Below, in pieces: positions 48,110-59,161 of a stretch of 64,000 nt of DNA. Each line of letters begins with the position of its first letter. Within the stretch, counting starts at the first letter, position 1. Source of the stretch: Chinchilla lanigera (taxonomy: Eukaryota > Chordata > Mammalia > Rodentia > Chinchillidae); assembly GCF_000276665.1 (NCBI RefSeq), contig NW_004955405.1, positions 11,959,810 to 12,023,809 on the forward strand, written 5' to 3'. Made by a program: the position numbers and the translations under genes. The notes beneath the pieces were generated by a model, which was given only the letters and a program-made list of their open reading frames with translations, searched no databases and was not told the DNA's origin.

Positions 48110-49550
48110 ATTCTTCACCTCCCCTCCTCCACCTCTTCCACCTCCTAGTCCTCCAGTATGTTCTCCATCCTCAAAGTCACACCTCAGTTTTGCTGTGGAT
48201 TACAGCAACCTCTGGATAGGCTTTGTTTCAAACAGCTACTTCCTTCCACTACCACCTGAACTTCAACACTCCCTTCAGAAAATGCCACTCAAAAAGTCCT
48301 TCAGTTCAATTTCGTCACTTTCCCTCACTTACCTCTTATTCATCTTTACTTTTTTCTTCAGCTTAACTTCCATGGTCATCACTCTCACTCCCTTCCTATA
48401 TCTTCATCTCCCCTGATAAGATCTCTTGCTTTATAAGTTTTCCTTGGGGGAAATCCTAACGCTGGCTACCTTTATGTGTCTTCCTCTTCTGGGGTCACAC
48501 CCAGATGAGGGTGTGGTTATAAATACATACCATAGGCTTGGCCTCACTTTTAAGAAGTCATCACTCACCTCAGGTGAATCTTTCATAGCCTTCCCTTGAG
48601 CAGTCCATTGGATTTCCATGCTCCTAGATCGTTATTTCATACTTTCTCTTCTCTCCTTGAACCCTCATGTGTATCCCTCACCCATTCTCTCTCTTAGATG
48701 ACCTTGCTTCCTATTCCACTGAGAAAAATATAAGCAACCAAAAGAGTCTTTTCCTAAGCTCCCACTCAACACTACTTACCTGCTAGCATTTGTTCTCAAA
48801 TACTCCACCCTCTGTCCTGGTTACTGACTGTCCACCTCTCTCTATCAAGTTTTCTTCTTTTGAGTCTTTCTCATCAGTGTGAGAAAAAAATTTAAAAAGA
48901 GAATGCTCATCAAAAAAATGCCAAAAACTTTTTGTTAAATCTCATTTTTCCCTCTAGCTACTTTCCTGTTTTCCATTCTTTTATGTAGCAAAACTTGTTA
49001 AAGAGTGATCTACTAATATCATTCTTTTCTCTTTCCTCTCAGTCTCTTGTAAACTCATTCCAATCAAGCCTTTACCCTATCCCTTTACCAAAGCCACTGG
49101 ACACTTACATTGCTGGATGCAGTATTTCAGTGTTCATCTTATTGTTACCATCATCAGTACATAATTTGGCCCAGTGGATTACTTATTCTGCATATGACTT
49201 GCTGAGCTTCTAGTTTCCATCTCCTTTGGCTTTTCTCCTACAGCTCTGTCTGCTCCTCCTCTGTCTTTTTTTGATTCTCATTCCAACTTCTTCTCATTAA
49301 AGTGTGTCAAGATTTAGATTTCATGTATTCTTTATCTGCATTCACACCTTGGAGATCTTAATTAATCTTAAGGCTTTAAATATCAGCTGAACTGCACTGA
49401 TTCTTATATTTTAGCCTAGACTGCTTTCACAGTGTCTGCAATTCTTATTCAATCTCCACTTTGAAATGTAATACAATTCAAATTTAATAGGCTCCAGACT
49501 AAAATCCTGATTTTCCTCCCTCTAATCTTGCTTCTCTATCCCTTAAATTG
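48110..49550 (+). mobile_element. Probable L2 LINE body, + strand
   Basis: Pyrimidine-rich text such as 'catctcctttggcttttctcctacagctctgtctgctcctcctctgtc' and 'cttaaggctttaaatatcagctgaactgcactg' recalls the 3' ORF region of L2 in mammals. It is continuous with the clear L2 3' end at 50450-51195, once the inserted repeats are removed. Many stops. Confidence 0.45.
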
Positions 49551-49554
49551 CTCA

Positions 49555-49980
49555 GTGTATCAGTCAGCTATTGCATCATAACAAACACCTCAATCCTTAA
49601 AGGCTTGAAACAATAGTCATTAATTGTGACTCACGTTTTTGAGGTAGATTTGGATTTGGATGATCTATACTGACTTTAGAGGCTGAGGCAACTCTACTGC
49701 CATTGCTGATCACCTGAGAAGCTCCACTTATTTCTCATTTTTCAGGGGAGTAGGTAGGTTGGCTAGGACATGTTATTTTTATGCTACTAGAAGAAGCATA
49801 AGAGAGCAAGAAAGAAATACTATGCTCAGAATGGACAGGTAGCCACTTCCAGATAGATCATTGGCCATAGTTAAGTCTGTAGGAGAGCCTATTGTCAAGG
49901 GGTGGGAAAACATGCTTGCCACAAGAGAAGGGCATAGGTACTGGCAAACGGGAAGAACAGGACCAATCATTTAGTTGATC
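49555..49980. mobile_element. Ancient interspersed repeat inserted in L2
   Basis: It starts 'tatcagtcagctattgcatcataacaaacacc', then 'aaaggcttgaaacaatagtcatt', and ends near 'ggaccaatca'. The opening is typical of a common old mammalian repeat whose family I cannot name with confidence. Confidence 0.45.
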
Positions 49981-50074
49981 AAGCTCAGGCAATCCTTGGA
50001 TGATTCCTCTTTCTCATACTCCCAGCCTCTAAATCCAATGAGTAAATCCTGTTGTCTTCACCTTTAAAATATAC

Positions 50075-50448
50075 CTGCTAAGGTCTTGATTGAGAATGTC
50101 CCTCAGGGTCTCATGTGCTCATAGCTATAGCTTTTGGAAGATACTTGAATCATGGGGGTGAGATAATTGACTTGCTATTAGGAGGTGGGGTCTGACTGGA
50201 AGAGGTGGGTGAGACGAGGCACGACCTGGAGAGGTACATCTGCTTCCCTGGTTCTTCCCTTCTCGTTCTCTGCTTCCTGGCTGCCATGACATGAGCAGCT
50301 TTTCTTCCAGCCAGACCCTTCCACCGTGACCTTTCTGCCTTGGAATCAGCCGACAGTGGCCAGAAAATGTGAGCCAAAAGAAACGTCTCCTCCTTTAAGT
50401 TGTGGGTATTGGGCATTTATCCTACAGACAAGGAAGTAACTAAGGTAA
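50075..50448 (+). mobile_element. MaLR-type solo LTR
   Basis: 'gaagatacttgaatcatgggggtgagataattgacttgctattaggaggtggggtctg' at the 5' side and 'cctcctttaagttgtgggtattgggcatttatcctacagacaaggaagtaac' at the 3' side match the MaLR LTR pattern. It has a compact GC-richer centre with 'gctgccatgacatgagcagc'. Inserted in L2. Confidence 0.7.
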
Positions 50449-50449
50449 T

Positions 50450-51195
50450 ATCCAAACTCTGACAGCTTCTCACCACTGTTACTAGTACCACTCAGGTCCA
50501 TCATGTCTTATTTGGGTAGCCACCATCAGTTTTTGTCTTGTCTGCCTATTGCTGGCTCTTTCTTTGGATGATATTTCTTAACAGGGCAATATGTCAGATC
50601 ATGTCATTCTTTACAAATCCTTTCAAAAACTCTCTAAAGAGAGAAAAAGCAAAAGTCTTTACAGTGGTCTAAAAGAATATATAGATGTCTTGATCTCATT
50701 CACTTATGACATCATCTTTATTTTCTTCTGCCTCATATTGCCCCAGGGATACTGTATTTCTTCATAGTTCTTGCAAATGTTGGTTATAACCCTGCCTCAG
50801 GATATTTGAACTTGCTATACCCTCTACCTGAAATGGTCTTGCTCCAGATAGCAACATGCCTTACTCTCTCATTTCCTTAGGTCTTTGCAAAATTTCTACC
50901 TTCGCAGTGAGACCTGAATTATTTTTCTCTCCTTCACCCATCTCTAAGTCTTGCCACACATAATACTTCCTGTCATTCATTCCTACCTTATTTCTCCACA
51001 GTATTTATCATCACCTGATGTCCATATTTTATTTATTTTCATCATTTTTGTCTTTCTTTAGTAGAAGATAAACGATTCAATTATCTTCCTGAGTTTTTTT
51101 TTCTTTGGTCACTGCTCTCTCACTGTTATATCTTCAATGCCTACAAGAATGGTTGGCACATAGTAGACTCTTAGTATTTTTTGAAAGAATTATTG
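50450..51195 (+). mobile_element. L2 LINE 3' end, + strand
   Basis: Order matches L2 well: 'cctgcctcaggatatttgaacttgctataccctctacctgaaatggtcttgctccagatag', 'tcatttccttaggtctttgcaaaatttctacc', 'cagtatttatcatcacctgatg', 'ttagtagaagataaacg' and the terminal 'cctacaagaatggttggcacatagtagactcttagta' to 'gaattattgaatg'. Confidence 0.85.
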
Positions 51196-51199
51196 AATG

Positions 51200-52400
51200 A
51201 ATTTTGCTTTTTCATCAGAACTTAGTTCATAATTGGCAAAAAGATCATTCCTTTACTTGTTTGTATATAATTTCAGTACATATTATAGGGATGCTTAACT
51301 TTTGAAACATGATTGCTTATTTATAGTTTATTGTTTCCAGCTGTAGATTTAGGAATTACTTTTCCAGATGTCAGTAAATTAATTATTATTGTAATAGTAG
51401 AGGATACTCATTGAAATGACTGATTTTCAACTGAGCTTTTCTTTTGTTTTCCCCCTTCTTGTTTAATCTGTAGTATTTTACTCTGGACAGAACAGAATTT
51501 CTGTGATGTGCTCTCTCTTTCTTTGTAAAATGACTGGTTTTGCAATTTCAGCAAAAATGGCTTCAGTTGTGGAAATAAATAAGTTTAATTCTCCTTTAGG
51601 TTTTGAGATGATTAAAATTGAGAATAGGTGGGATGTTTCTTTCATATGTTATTTCTTCAGCTTTATAATTTTATTTTCAAGCTAGTTTATTTTTGTAAGC
51701 CCTCCCTTTTTTTCTTCACTGAGGGCAGAGTAAATCGCTTTACCTTGCAGAAACATGTCAGCAGCATCCTGCAAAATCTTTGAAGGAGCTTATCCATTGT
51801 CATTAATTTTGGAAGATTCATGGAGCTCTGCAAAAGACATAAAAAGTCAGTGCTTGGAAGGTGGTGATTGCTATTTTTTATTTTTCTTCCTTTTCATATG
51901 CAAGGGGTGGATGTGCATATTGCCTTAGTTTTAATGATAGTGATACATGATGGGAGATAGTCATTTTTCCCCTGGCTCTAATGGGAGGGAGCAACTGCTC
52001 ATCCAGAAAGATGGAGGCTGGTGTGCAGTAAGAATTATGTATGTCTAGAAGAAAGGAATTGGTTTGGGGCTCCCAGCATATATCAATAAGTTTAGACTCT
52101 TTTGTATATCTCACAAAGTTCTTATTTCTTTTACTTTATGGAAGGTGACTGAAGTAGAGTTTAAAGGAACTAAATATATTGCTGCAATTGTCTGTAACTA
52201 TTCTGTTTCCTTCCATATGTCAGACTGAAGACAATAATCAATAAAATGTATAGAATTATTATTTGCTGCTGACATATCACTTACCATATACATTTGTAAA
52301 GGTGTAAGCGATATGTTGGGGTAGGTCTTCTAAGTCTTTACAAATAGATTTTTTATTATTTTCTTTCATATTTATATGCTTTTAATTAATATTTTATTTT
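51200..52400. other. Intergenic sequence, nothing recognised
   Basis: AT-rich. No gene or nameable repeat was seen. Confidence 0.45.
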
Positions 52401-52410
52401 ATTTGTCTTT

Positions 52411-52552
52411 TTGAGACAGGGTCTCGCTATGCAGTTCAGGCTGGCCTTGAGCTCACTTTGTAGCCCAAGCTGGTCTCCAACTCACAGCAATCCTTCTGTC
52501 TCAGTCTCCTAAGTGCTGGGATTATGGGCATGGGCTACCATGCCTGACTAAT
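52411..52552 (-). mobile_element. B1 SINE, - strand
   Basis: It runs from 'tttttgagacagggtctcgctatg' through 'gctggccttgagctcac', 'gcccaagctggtctccaactcac', 'gcctcagtctcctaagtgctgggatta' (one base changed) to 'gctaccatgcctgac'. It has two tandem 'gctgg' segments in the middle, the typical B1 internal layout with duplication. A target duplication is not clear. Confidence 0.9.
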
Positions 52553-52559
52553 TCATATT

Positions 52560-53850
52560 TTAATCTTCAGTCTGTTTAGGGGAAGAAAATTCCTCATTTT
52601 CCTGCTTCTTCATGCTCCCCATTCCCAATGAAGATTTTTGTTTTGGCAGCCAGGCATAATCTTATTTTTATCCCCTTTAAATGATGAAATGATAGTTTCT
52701 CTTTACACACAAAAAAACTAAACTTAAGTGATATGATTTTCAAGGGCTGATGTATATTAAAAATGATTCACATCCAATATTTACTCCTTCCTAAAATAAA
52801 AGGAATAGATCAGTGGGCCTCTGAGAAAGAACAGTACTTAGTAACTCTCCTGCAGAAAGCTTTTGCACTTGTCATTAGGAACTTCTGATACTTTCTTTGG
52901 GGCTCATGATCCTTTGCTTTCATGGGTCCCAGAAAAGAAACAAGAGACTCTACCTTAAAGAAACAAATAAGAAGAAAAATGAATGAACATATTGCCCTGG
53001 TCATACTTTGTAGATATTTCCAAAGCTAATTTCTCCTGGAAGAAGGGTAATAAGCAGCCATGCGTTTTGGAAGGTCAAAGTCTTATTTTTAGTCATTTAA
53101 AATGAGAGCGTTAATAAGAACACAATTAGAGTAAACAGTCTACAACCCATGTGAGAATCGTCGAAGTTATGAACAAGAGGAGGCATTTAAGAGATAAGCA
53201 TAATTGCTGAAATTAGGTTGTGGAGAAAAAGGAGATTAGGTTGAGAATATGCTGTGGGATTTTAATCAGATCTTTGCCGTTTTTTACAACTTTCCAACCT
53301 GCTCTAATCAGGCAAAATATGATGTTACCCTTGGGTCTAGAGGGAAGGAGGGTGTGCTTCACACACAAGGTAGGGAACGTCTAGCCCACCCTCTACTTTG
53401 CCTCTCTCCGTTGGCCCAGCCACTTCTCATAGGTATGGTCTCCACTGGGGCCACGCCCACATACCGAGGGGTGGGGCCTCTACTTCCCGTACAGGGCACA
53501 CAGAACTTTAATGAGAGAGTGGCAAGTAAGGCTTTCTCTATCCCTGGGGCAACACTAGACAAAGGGACTGTTGGACCACACACACCTTTTTTTTAAACAT
53601 TGAAATAGGCAAGAATGTAGAAAGAGATTTTAAATTTCAGCTTTTAGAGAATGTCAGACATTCAGCTAATCAACAGCTATTCACTGAAGCTTATTTTGTT
53701 TTCATGTATAATGTTTTCACATCTGTTATCAAATGGCTACACCAGGACACTGGGGGCCCATATTCTGCACCATTTAGACTTTGCTTATATAAAGACAGAG
53801 GACCTCTCCCAGCTTGAAAGGAAAGAAAGGAACGTGACCTTCCTAGTTGC
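52560..53850. other. Intergenic sequence with a GC-rich block
   Basis: Mostly AT-rich and unassigned. Bases 53370-53590 are distinctly GC-richer and open in frames on both strands (115 and 74 residues), without recognisable protein similarity. Confidence 0.45.
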
Positions 53851-54025
53851 ATTGCCTGGCTTTATAACCTGTTTCTCTTGCTAACAAGCTGTGAGACCTT
53901 AGTAAGTTACCTAACCTTTCTGCTTCAGTTTCCTCACTGGTAATATGAGGGCAATGATAGTATCTCCCTCACAGAATAGAGGTAAGGTGCTTAGAGCAGT
54001 GTCTGACACATTACAGCTCATGAAC
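53850..54025 (+). mobile_element. MIR SINE
   Basis: 'gcattgcctggctttataacc' then 'aacaagctgtgagaccttagtaagttacctaacctttctgcttcagtttcctcactggtaatatgagggcaatgatag' and 'aggtaaggtgcttagagcagtgtctgacacatta' give an almost complete MIR. Confidence 0.9.
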
Positions 54026-54029
54026 TGAG

Positions 54030-54955
54030 AGAGAGGAGGCTGAGAATAAGAATGATTCAACTTTGCATTTAACTTGAGATGTGACTGAACTGTATAAAAC
54101 TAAAGTGACTCATTAAAAAGTGCTATAGCAGCAATGAATTTCATTCCACCCCAACACTTAGGTGTTAGAAATTTTTTTCTTTTCTATATCAAATGTAATC
54201 TGATCCAACTCTTCATCTCATTATATTGGTTAGAAATTCAGTTTCAGTAATTATTGAACCATTTTTGGGTGGGGCTACTGGTGAGGGTTCCATGGGTGGA
54301 GGATAAATCTTCATGTCTTATGATCAAGTGGGTGTCTGTTCAAACGCACACCAGCCCTTGAAAGGAAGAGGCTCTGCTACTTTTGTTACCATATGAGCTG
54401 TCACTTGGGTCTTTGCAAAGTGGGGCACCTGGACACCCAGTGTTTGGTCTTCCTGCATGCACTAAGCGGTCACTCCATCTCCCTATTTTGTTGACCTTCC
54501 TTATTGTAGAATCTACAGATCTCAGTTCTTTTCCTAACCTTGAGAGAGACTTTTGCTCTAAGCATTCCCTACATTGCCTGCCCCTTTTCTCCTTCAGCAT
54601 CTGACATAACTACCTAAAGGACTAGATTTTTTAGGGAAGAAAAAATCCATACAGATGAATAGTTTTCCAGCAAATTCTTCTTTGACCATGTAACATGAAT
54701 GTCCTCAAAAAGAAAACATATGACCTGGTGCCATTTTGGAGCCTAGTGAGAAAATTATAGGGAAAGAACACATATTAACTTCTCACCATTTTTAATTTCA
54801 GAGTTGGCTGCAGCGTATAAAACACAGGAGTTAATTTTCTCTGGAATTCATTTGACTTTTTTTTACACTTTCAAGAATCATTGTCTCCGTCACTCATTAA
54901 AATCACTGAATCCTGTTAAATGGTTGTCATGTAATTTTAGCCAGAAATTTATGGC
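54030..54955. other. Intergenic sequence, nothing recognised
   Basis: No gene or nameable repeat. Antiparallel short frames at 54340-54604 show no family features. Confidence 0.45.
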
Positions 54956-54980
54956 CAGAAAGGCATGTATTTATGACCTC

Positions 54981-55135
54981 ATTTATATATGAATATATAT
55001 TATTAGAATTATTATATATGAATATGTATTATTTATATATGAATATATATTATTAGAATTATTATATATGAATATGTATTTTATATATGAATATGAATTA
55101 TTAGAATATATATTATTTATATAATTCACACTAGC
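54981..55135. repeat. AT-rich 50-bp tandem repeat (two exact units and a decayed third)
   Basis: Bases 54981-55030 and 55031-55080 are identical over all 50 positions, beginning atttatatatgaatatatat. From 55081 a third, shorter and altered copy follows, then plain AT-rich text. Confidence 0.95.
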
Positions 55136-55137
55136 AT

Positions 55138-55475
55138 GTGAGTTAGCTTTTCATTACTGTGATTACTGTGAAAAATAAACTTCAAGGAGAAAAGATACAC
55201 TTTTCACAGTTTCAGAGGGTTCAGTCCCTGGTTGCTTTGGGCCTGTCATAAAGGAAGTAAGTGCATGGTAGAGGAAAGCTTCTTACCTCATGGTGGCAGG
55301 GAAGCAGAGAAAGAGAATGAGGACAGGTTCAGAGGCATGACATGCTCCAATGACTGACTTTTTCCAACTAGGCTCCACCTCCTAACATTTCCTTCATTCC
55401 CCAATAGTTCATTAAGATATGAGTATGTCAGTGGATTCACCCTTCCATGAAATCAGAGCCCTTATGATCCAATCA
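55138..55475 (-). mobile_element. MaLR-type LTR, - strand
   Basis: 'gttagcttttcattactgtgattactgtg', 'cctcatggtggcagggaagcagag' and 'aggctccacctcctaacatttcc' to 'tttcatgaaatcagagcccttatgatccaatcacc' (read approximately) are reverse MaLR landmarks. Confidence 0.65.
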
Positions 55476-55479
55476 CCCT

Positions 55480-56440
55480 GCCCCCCCCACGCCACCTCTA
55501 AACATTGCTCTACTGAGGACATGAGCCTTGGGGGACATTCCAGGTACAAAGCATTCAGCAAGATATCAAGTGATGGAGGTGTAATGCATGCGAGCACAGA
55601 TCTGGAGATAACTAATCAGTTACATTTGGCCTGAATTTTAAAATAGGCTTTTTGTTTCATAGAATTGAAATAAGCCCATTACTTCTGTAAAAATACTGTG
55701 GAATAGACTTTAAAACAGTACTGTGGGTCAGGCTGTGGACACTTATAAGCTTGGAATCTCTGCCTGAATTTGAAGGGATTACTGATAATTTGCCACTTAC
55801 TACTGCAGGTATAGTGAATTCTTCCTCTTTTATTCTCTATTTCTTATCCCCCTTCTATTTTATTTTCTTCCTCATTATTTTATCTATTTTACTTGTCTCG
55901 TTTTCTTGATTTTCTATTACAGAGAAGTTATTTTTCCAACTCATTAGGGACAGTTAAGACTAAAAAACTGTTAACTTCTATGTAGAGGTGTTTTCTTTCC
56001 TTGCATTCTAAGAGTGGCCTTACTTTCCTATCAAGAGAATATTATTATAGTTCTTTTCTATCAAAAGAATACTTTCCTATCAAGAGAATGTTATCAGAGG
56101 ATATTTATAATATGGTGCTCCCTTTCCCTCCAAGTCAAATTATGTAGCTGTAATTTATAGGAGCAACATGGCCTCTCTAAGTGTCACTCCTAAAGTTGTC
56201 ATCAGAGATACAAGGTCAGTTTTTCTACAACAGTACTTATGTTTTTAAACTCATATTTCCTTAGATATTTTTCAGACCAAGCAGTAATATTGAGGCCAGG
56301 AGTTTGGCTAATAATAGTCAAAATCCAGGGACTTTTGTTTCCATTAAGAAGCTATATAAAAAAGGTGCCCTATTCTGTTTTCATTTTTGTAGCAGTATTT
56401 TTCTAGAAGTGGTTAATGTCAGTTACCATTGAAGTCTGTG
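55480..56440. other. Intergenic sequence, nothing recognised
   Basis: No gene. A local triplication of 'tttcctatcaagagaat'-like text occurs at 56026-56092. Pyrimidine-rich at 55820-55920. Confidence 0.45.
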
Positions 56441-56562
56441 TATATCATTATATATTTATATGTATCTATGTCTATATAGATGCACATGTGTATACATGTA
56501 CATATATATACAAATTATACATATACATGTGTACATATGTACATTTAAATATGTATGTAGAT
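56441..56562. repeat. AT-rich TATA/ACATATGT simple repeat
   Basis: Mixed tatata, acatatac and gtacatatg units with many short palindromes. Confidence 0.8.
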
Positions 56563-56635
56563 CAGAGTCTAAAATCATAGGGATAAAGCCCTCCAACTAG
56601 TTTGATTCAGCAAACTACAGTGATGATACAAATAA

Positions 56636-56865
56636 TTTTTGTCCTTTAGAACAATGCTTAGCACACTATGACGCACAAGCCACACATTAATGTGCTTATT
56701 AATAAAGTTTTATTAGAATAGCCATGTTAAGTTGCTTTCATATTGTTTATGGTACATTTTTGCTACAATGACAGAGTTGAATAGTTGTGACAGAAGTACT
56801 GTGGCTTGAAAATCCAAAAATATTTACTATTTTGCCCTTTGAAAAAGCATCTACTGACTGCTGAG
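56636..56865 (+). mobile_element. hAT-Charlie-type remnant
   Basis: 'taaagttttattagaatagccatg', 'gacagagttgaatagttgtgacagaagtactgtggcttgaaaatcc' and 'atatttactattttgccctttgaaaaagc' match the well-known terminal part of an old mammalian hAT element. The exact family name is left open. Confidence 0.7.
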
Positions 56866-57059
56866 AGTGGCGAGGAGAGCAAGGAGCAAGGGGCGGGGTA
56901 CCGATTTTACTTACCTTTATTGTATGCTTTGCTGGACGAAGGGGCAGAGTCTTTGTGTTTCCAGGGTATTGTGTATGTTCTTCTTTTATAGCACTTGCTG
57001 CTGTGCAATTGCAGTTATTTTTTAAAATAGCTGACTCCCCCACTGTTCGACTGTGTTTA

Positions 57060-57140
57060 TCTAACAAGTGCTTATTGAAGACTTACTTCATGCCGGGCAT
57101 TGTTCTAGGCTTGGGATATATGGCGATAAACAATAACAAC
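57060..57140 (-). mobile_element. L2 3'-end fragment
   Basis: 'caagtgcttattgaagacttacttcatgccgggcattgttctaggcttgggatatatggcgataaac' is the reverse complement of the L2 3' end. Confidence 0.7.
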
Positions 57141-57149
57141 AAATGTTGT

Positions 57150-58555
57150 TTTTCTTTCTGTGTGATTTAGAGTCCAGATCAAGTGTTGCAAATTCCCATC
57201 CAGGGTCCAGGCTGTAATGGGCATGAGTGAAGCAGCCCGAGTGCAAGACACAGATTTACTTTAAGGGTGTAGAAATAGTTGTCATTTCCACAGAATTTGT
57301 GTTGCTTTCTGGTTTTCTTAAGATATGAGACTGTCTTGGATTATCCTTCACTTTTCAAATTCTTATAGAAACACATTAGAAATGGATCATTTTGCTATGA
57401 GAGAAACAAGAGTCCATGATTACAAATAGGAACGAACACTTGGCTTGTAAGGGAGGCAGTAAGGAGTGAGGAGGACCGCACACATGGGCCAGACACAACA
57501 CACCAGATACTCAGCTCCAGGACAGAGGAATGTTAAACACTTTTCCTCCTCCCTGCTTCTTTCTCTTCTTCTAAAGGGAAAGAGAGAAGAGGGAGAACTG
57601 ACCTGGATTGTATGTAGCATTTAATTTTAAAATGTTGATTATATTTTAAAAAGTATGCCACAGGCTGAACTCAATGTCGTGTGTGCCAGCCAATTTTTTT
57701 GTTTACAGTCTATCAATTTGTTTTCTCTTTACGAGAACTGTGCAAGGTCTTTAGGAGTGACTATTTGCTTCAAAAATAACAATATTCTCAATATGTGTTG
57801 TTACTATTCTTATTATTCCTATTTTACAAGTAAAAATGATGTCCAGACAGAGTACAACTTGTCTGAGATCTTAAAAATTTCTTTTCTGTTTCTCCAAGAA
57901 AATAGTACCAGAAACAGAATTTTTGTGATAACTTAAAGAGGGAATATATGTGGAAATTTTTTGTCAACTATAAAATGTTTTACAGATATTGGCTTATGAA
58001 GTAAGAAAAGAGCTTCCACATCATCTGTAAGAATGAAGGAAGGAGACATTCGTGTTTTTACACTGGAGATAAACTGTGATGTGAACCTCAGATGGCAGAG
58101 GCTGCCTAAGCAGAGGCCAAGCATTCCTTCCTAAGCTATTTCTGGGAAGCCTTTTGGAGCACTGAAGTTTGAGCAATGCTCTGGAGTCAGTTTAGAGAAG
58201 TGATACTAATTGTGTGAGCTAAACATGGCTGGGTAGATTAAACACATGCTCAAACAGTTCTAAAATTGCCAAATTGTAAAGGGCCTGGAGCAGCTAGAGA
58301 GTTTGAAAATTCTTTCACAGGAAATAGACATTATGGGAGGTTTTCTGTAGCCAAGAGATATGTTTGTGTTTGAACTTAAATGGGGGAAGTAAATATCTTT
58401 CACAGTAACGGGGATGTTGGAGAGCTTCCTGGAACTGCCTACAGGTTGGGAAGCAAATTTGTCCACCTAGAAAGACACCTCAGGCACAAAGTATTTTGTA
58501 TGGAAGTGTAGCCCTGGGAGAAGTTTTCCATACTCTTTTTCTTGTCTCTGATAAG
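57150..58555. other. Intergenic sequence, nothing recognised
   Basis: No gene or nameable repeat. Possible very old L1 or MIR traces are too diverged to call. Confidence 0.45.
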
Positions 58556-58559
58556 GTGG

Positions 58560-58878
58560 ATTTTTATTTATTTATTTATTTATTTATCATTTTATTGGAA
58601 AAAGGTAAGAGAACTTCACAACAAAATAATAGAATAACAATAGTTAATACATTGCATAGTGTCACCTTCAAAGTAGTTACTCAGAGTATAAGATATAGGC
58701 ATAAAAAATTCTCCAATTGATATTAGTAAGAACCTTCCTTTTCAGTTAACTAAGAGACTGCTTTTTCATAGCTCTCCTGCATTGTTCTGCCTTTTCTCTT
58801 CCTTTCTTTGCCCTTTCTCCCATCCTAGTTCCCTTTTCCTTTTAAATAATTTCTTCCCATTTCACAATATCTATTTTA
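58560..58878 (-). mobile_element. L1 3'-UTR fragment (first of two tandem copies)
   Basis: It begins with a TTTA repeat tail, then 'cattgcatagtgtcaccttcaaagtag', and ends 'cccatttcacaatatctattttac'. It repeats the same UTR text as the longer copy that starts at 58880, so two L1 3' ends lie in the same orientation. Confidence 0.8.
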
Positions 58879-58879
58879 C

Positions 58880-59121
58880 ATTTTATTTTTAATTTTATTT
58901 TTTTAATTTTAAAGATAATTAAAATTAAAAACCCAATAAAAAATGATACCGAATTTCAAAGCAGATGATAGGAAATTAACAATGGTTGTTATATTGCATA
59001 TTGTTATCTTCAAAGTAGTTGTTCAGATTACCAGATATAGGTATACAAAATTGACCAGTTAGGCATTAACTGTTTCTTAGAATAAACCAATGAAAATAGT
59101 AGTACAGTTATCTTTGCTATC

Positions 59122-59161
<40 letters not shown>

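Noticed and set aside
53249..53596. 115-residue frame crossing the GC-rich block
   Set aside because: Both strands are open in the same place, which points to composition rather than coding. Kept only as a finding about the block.
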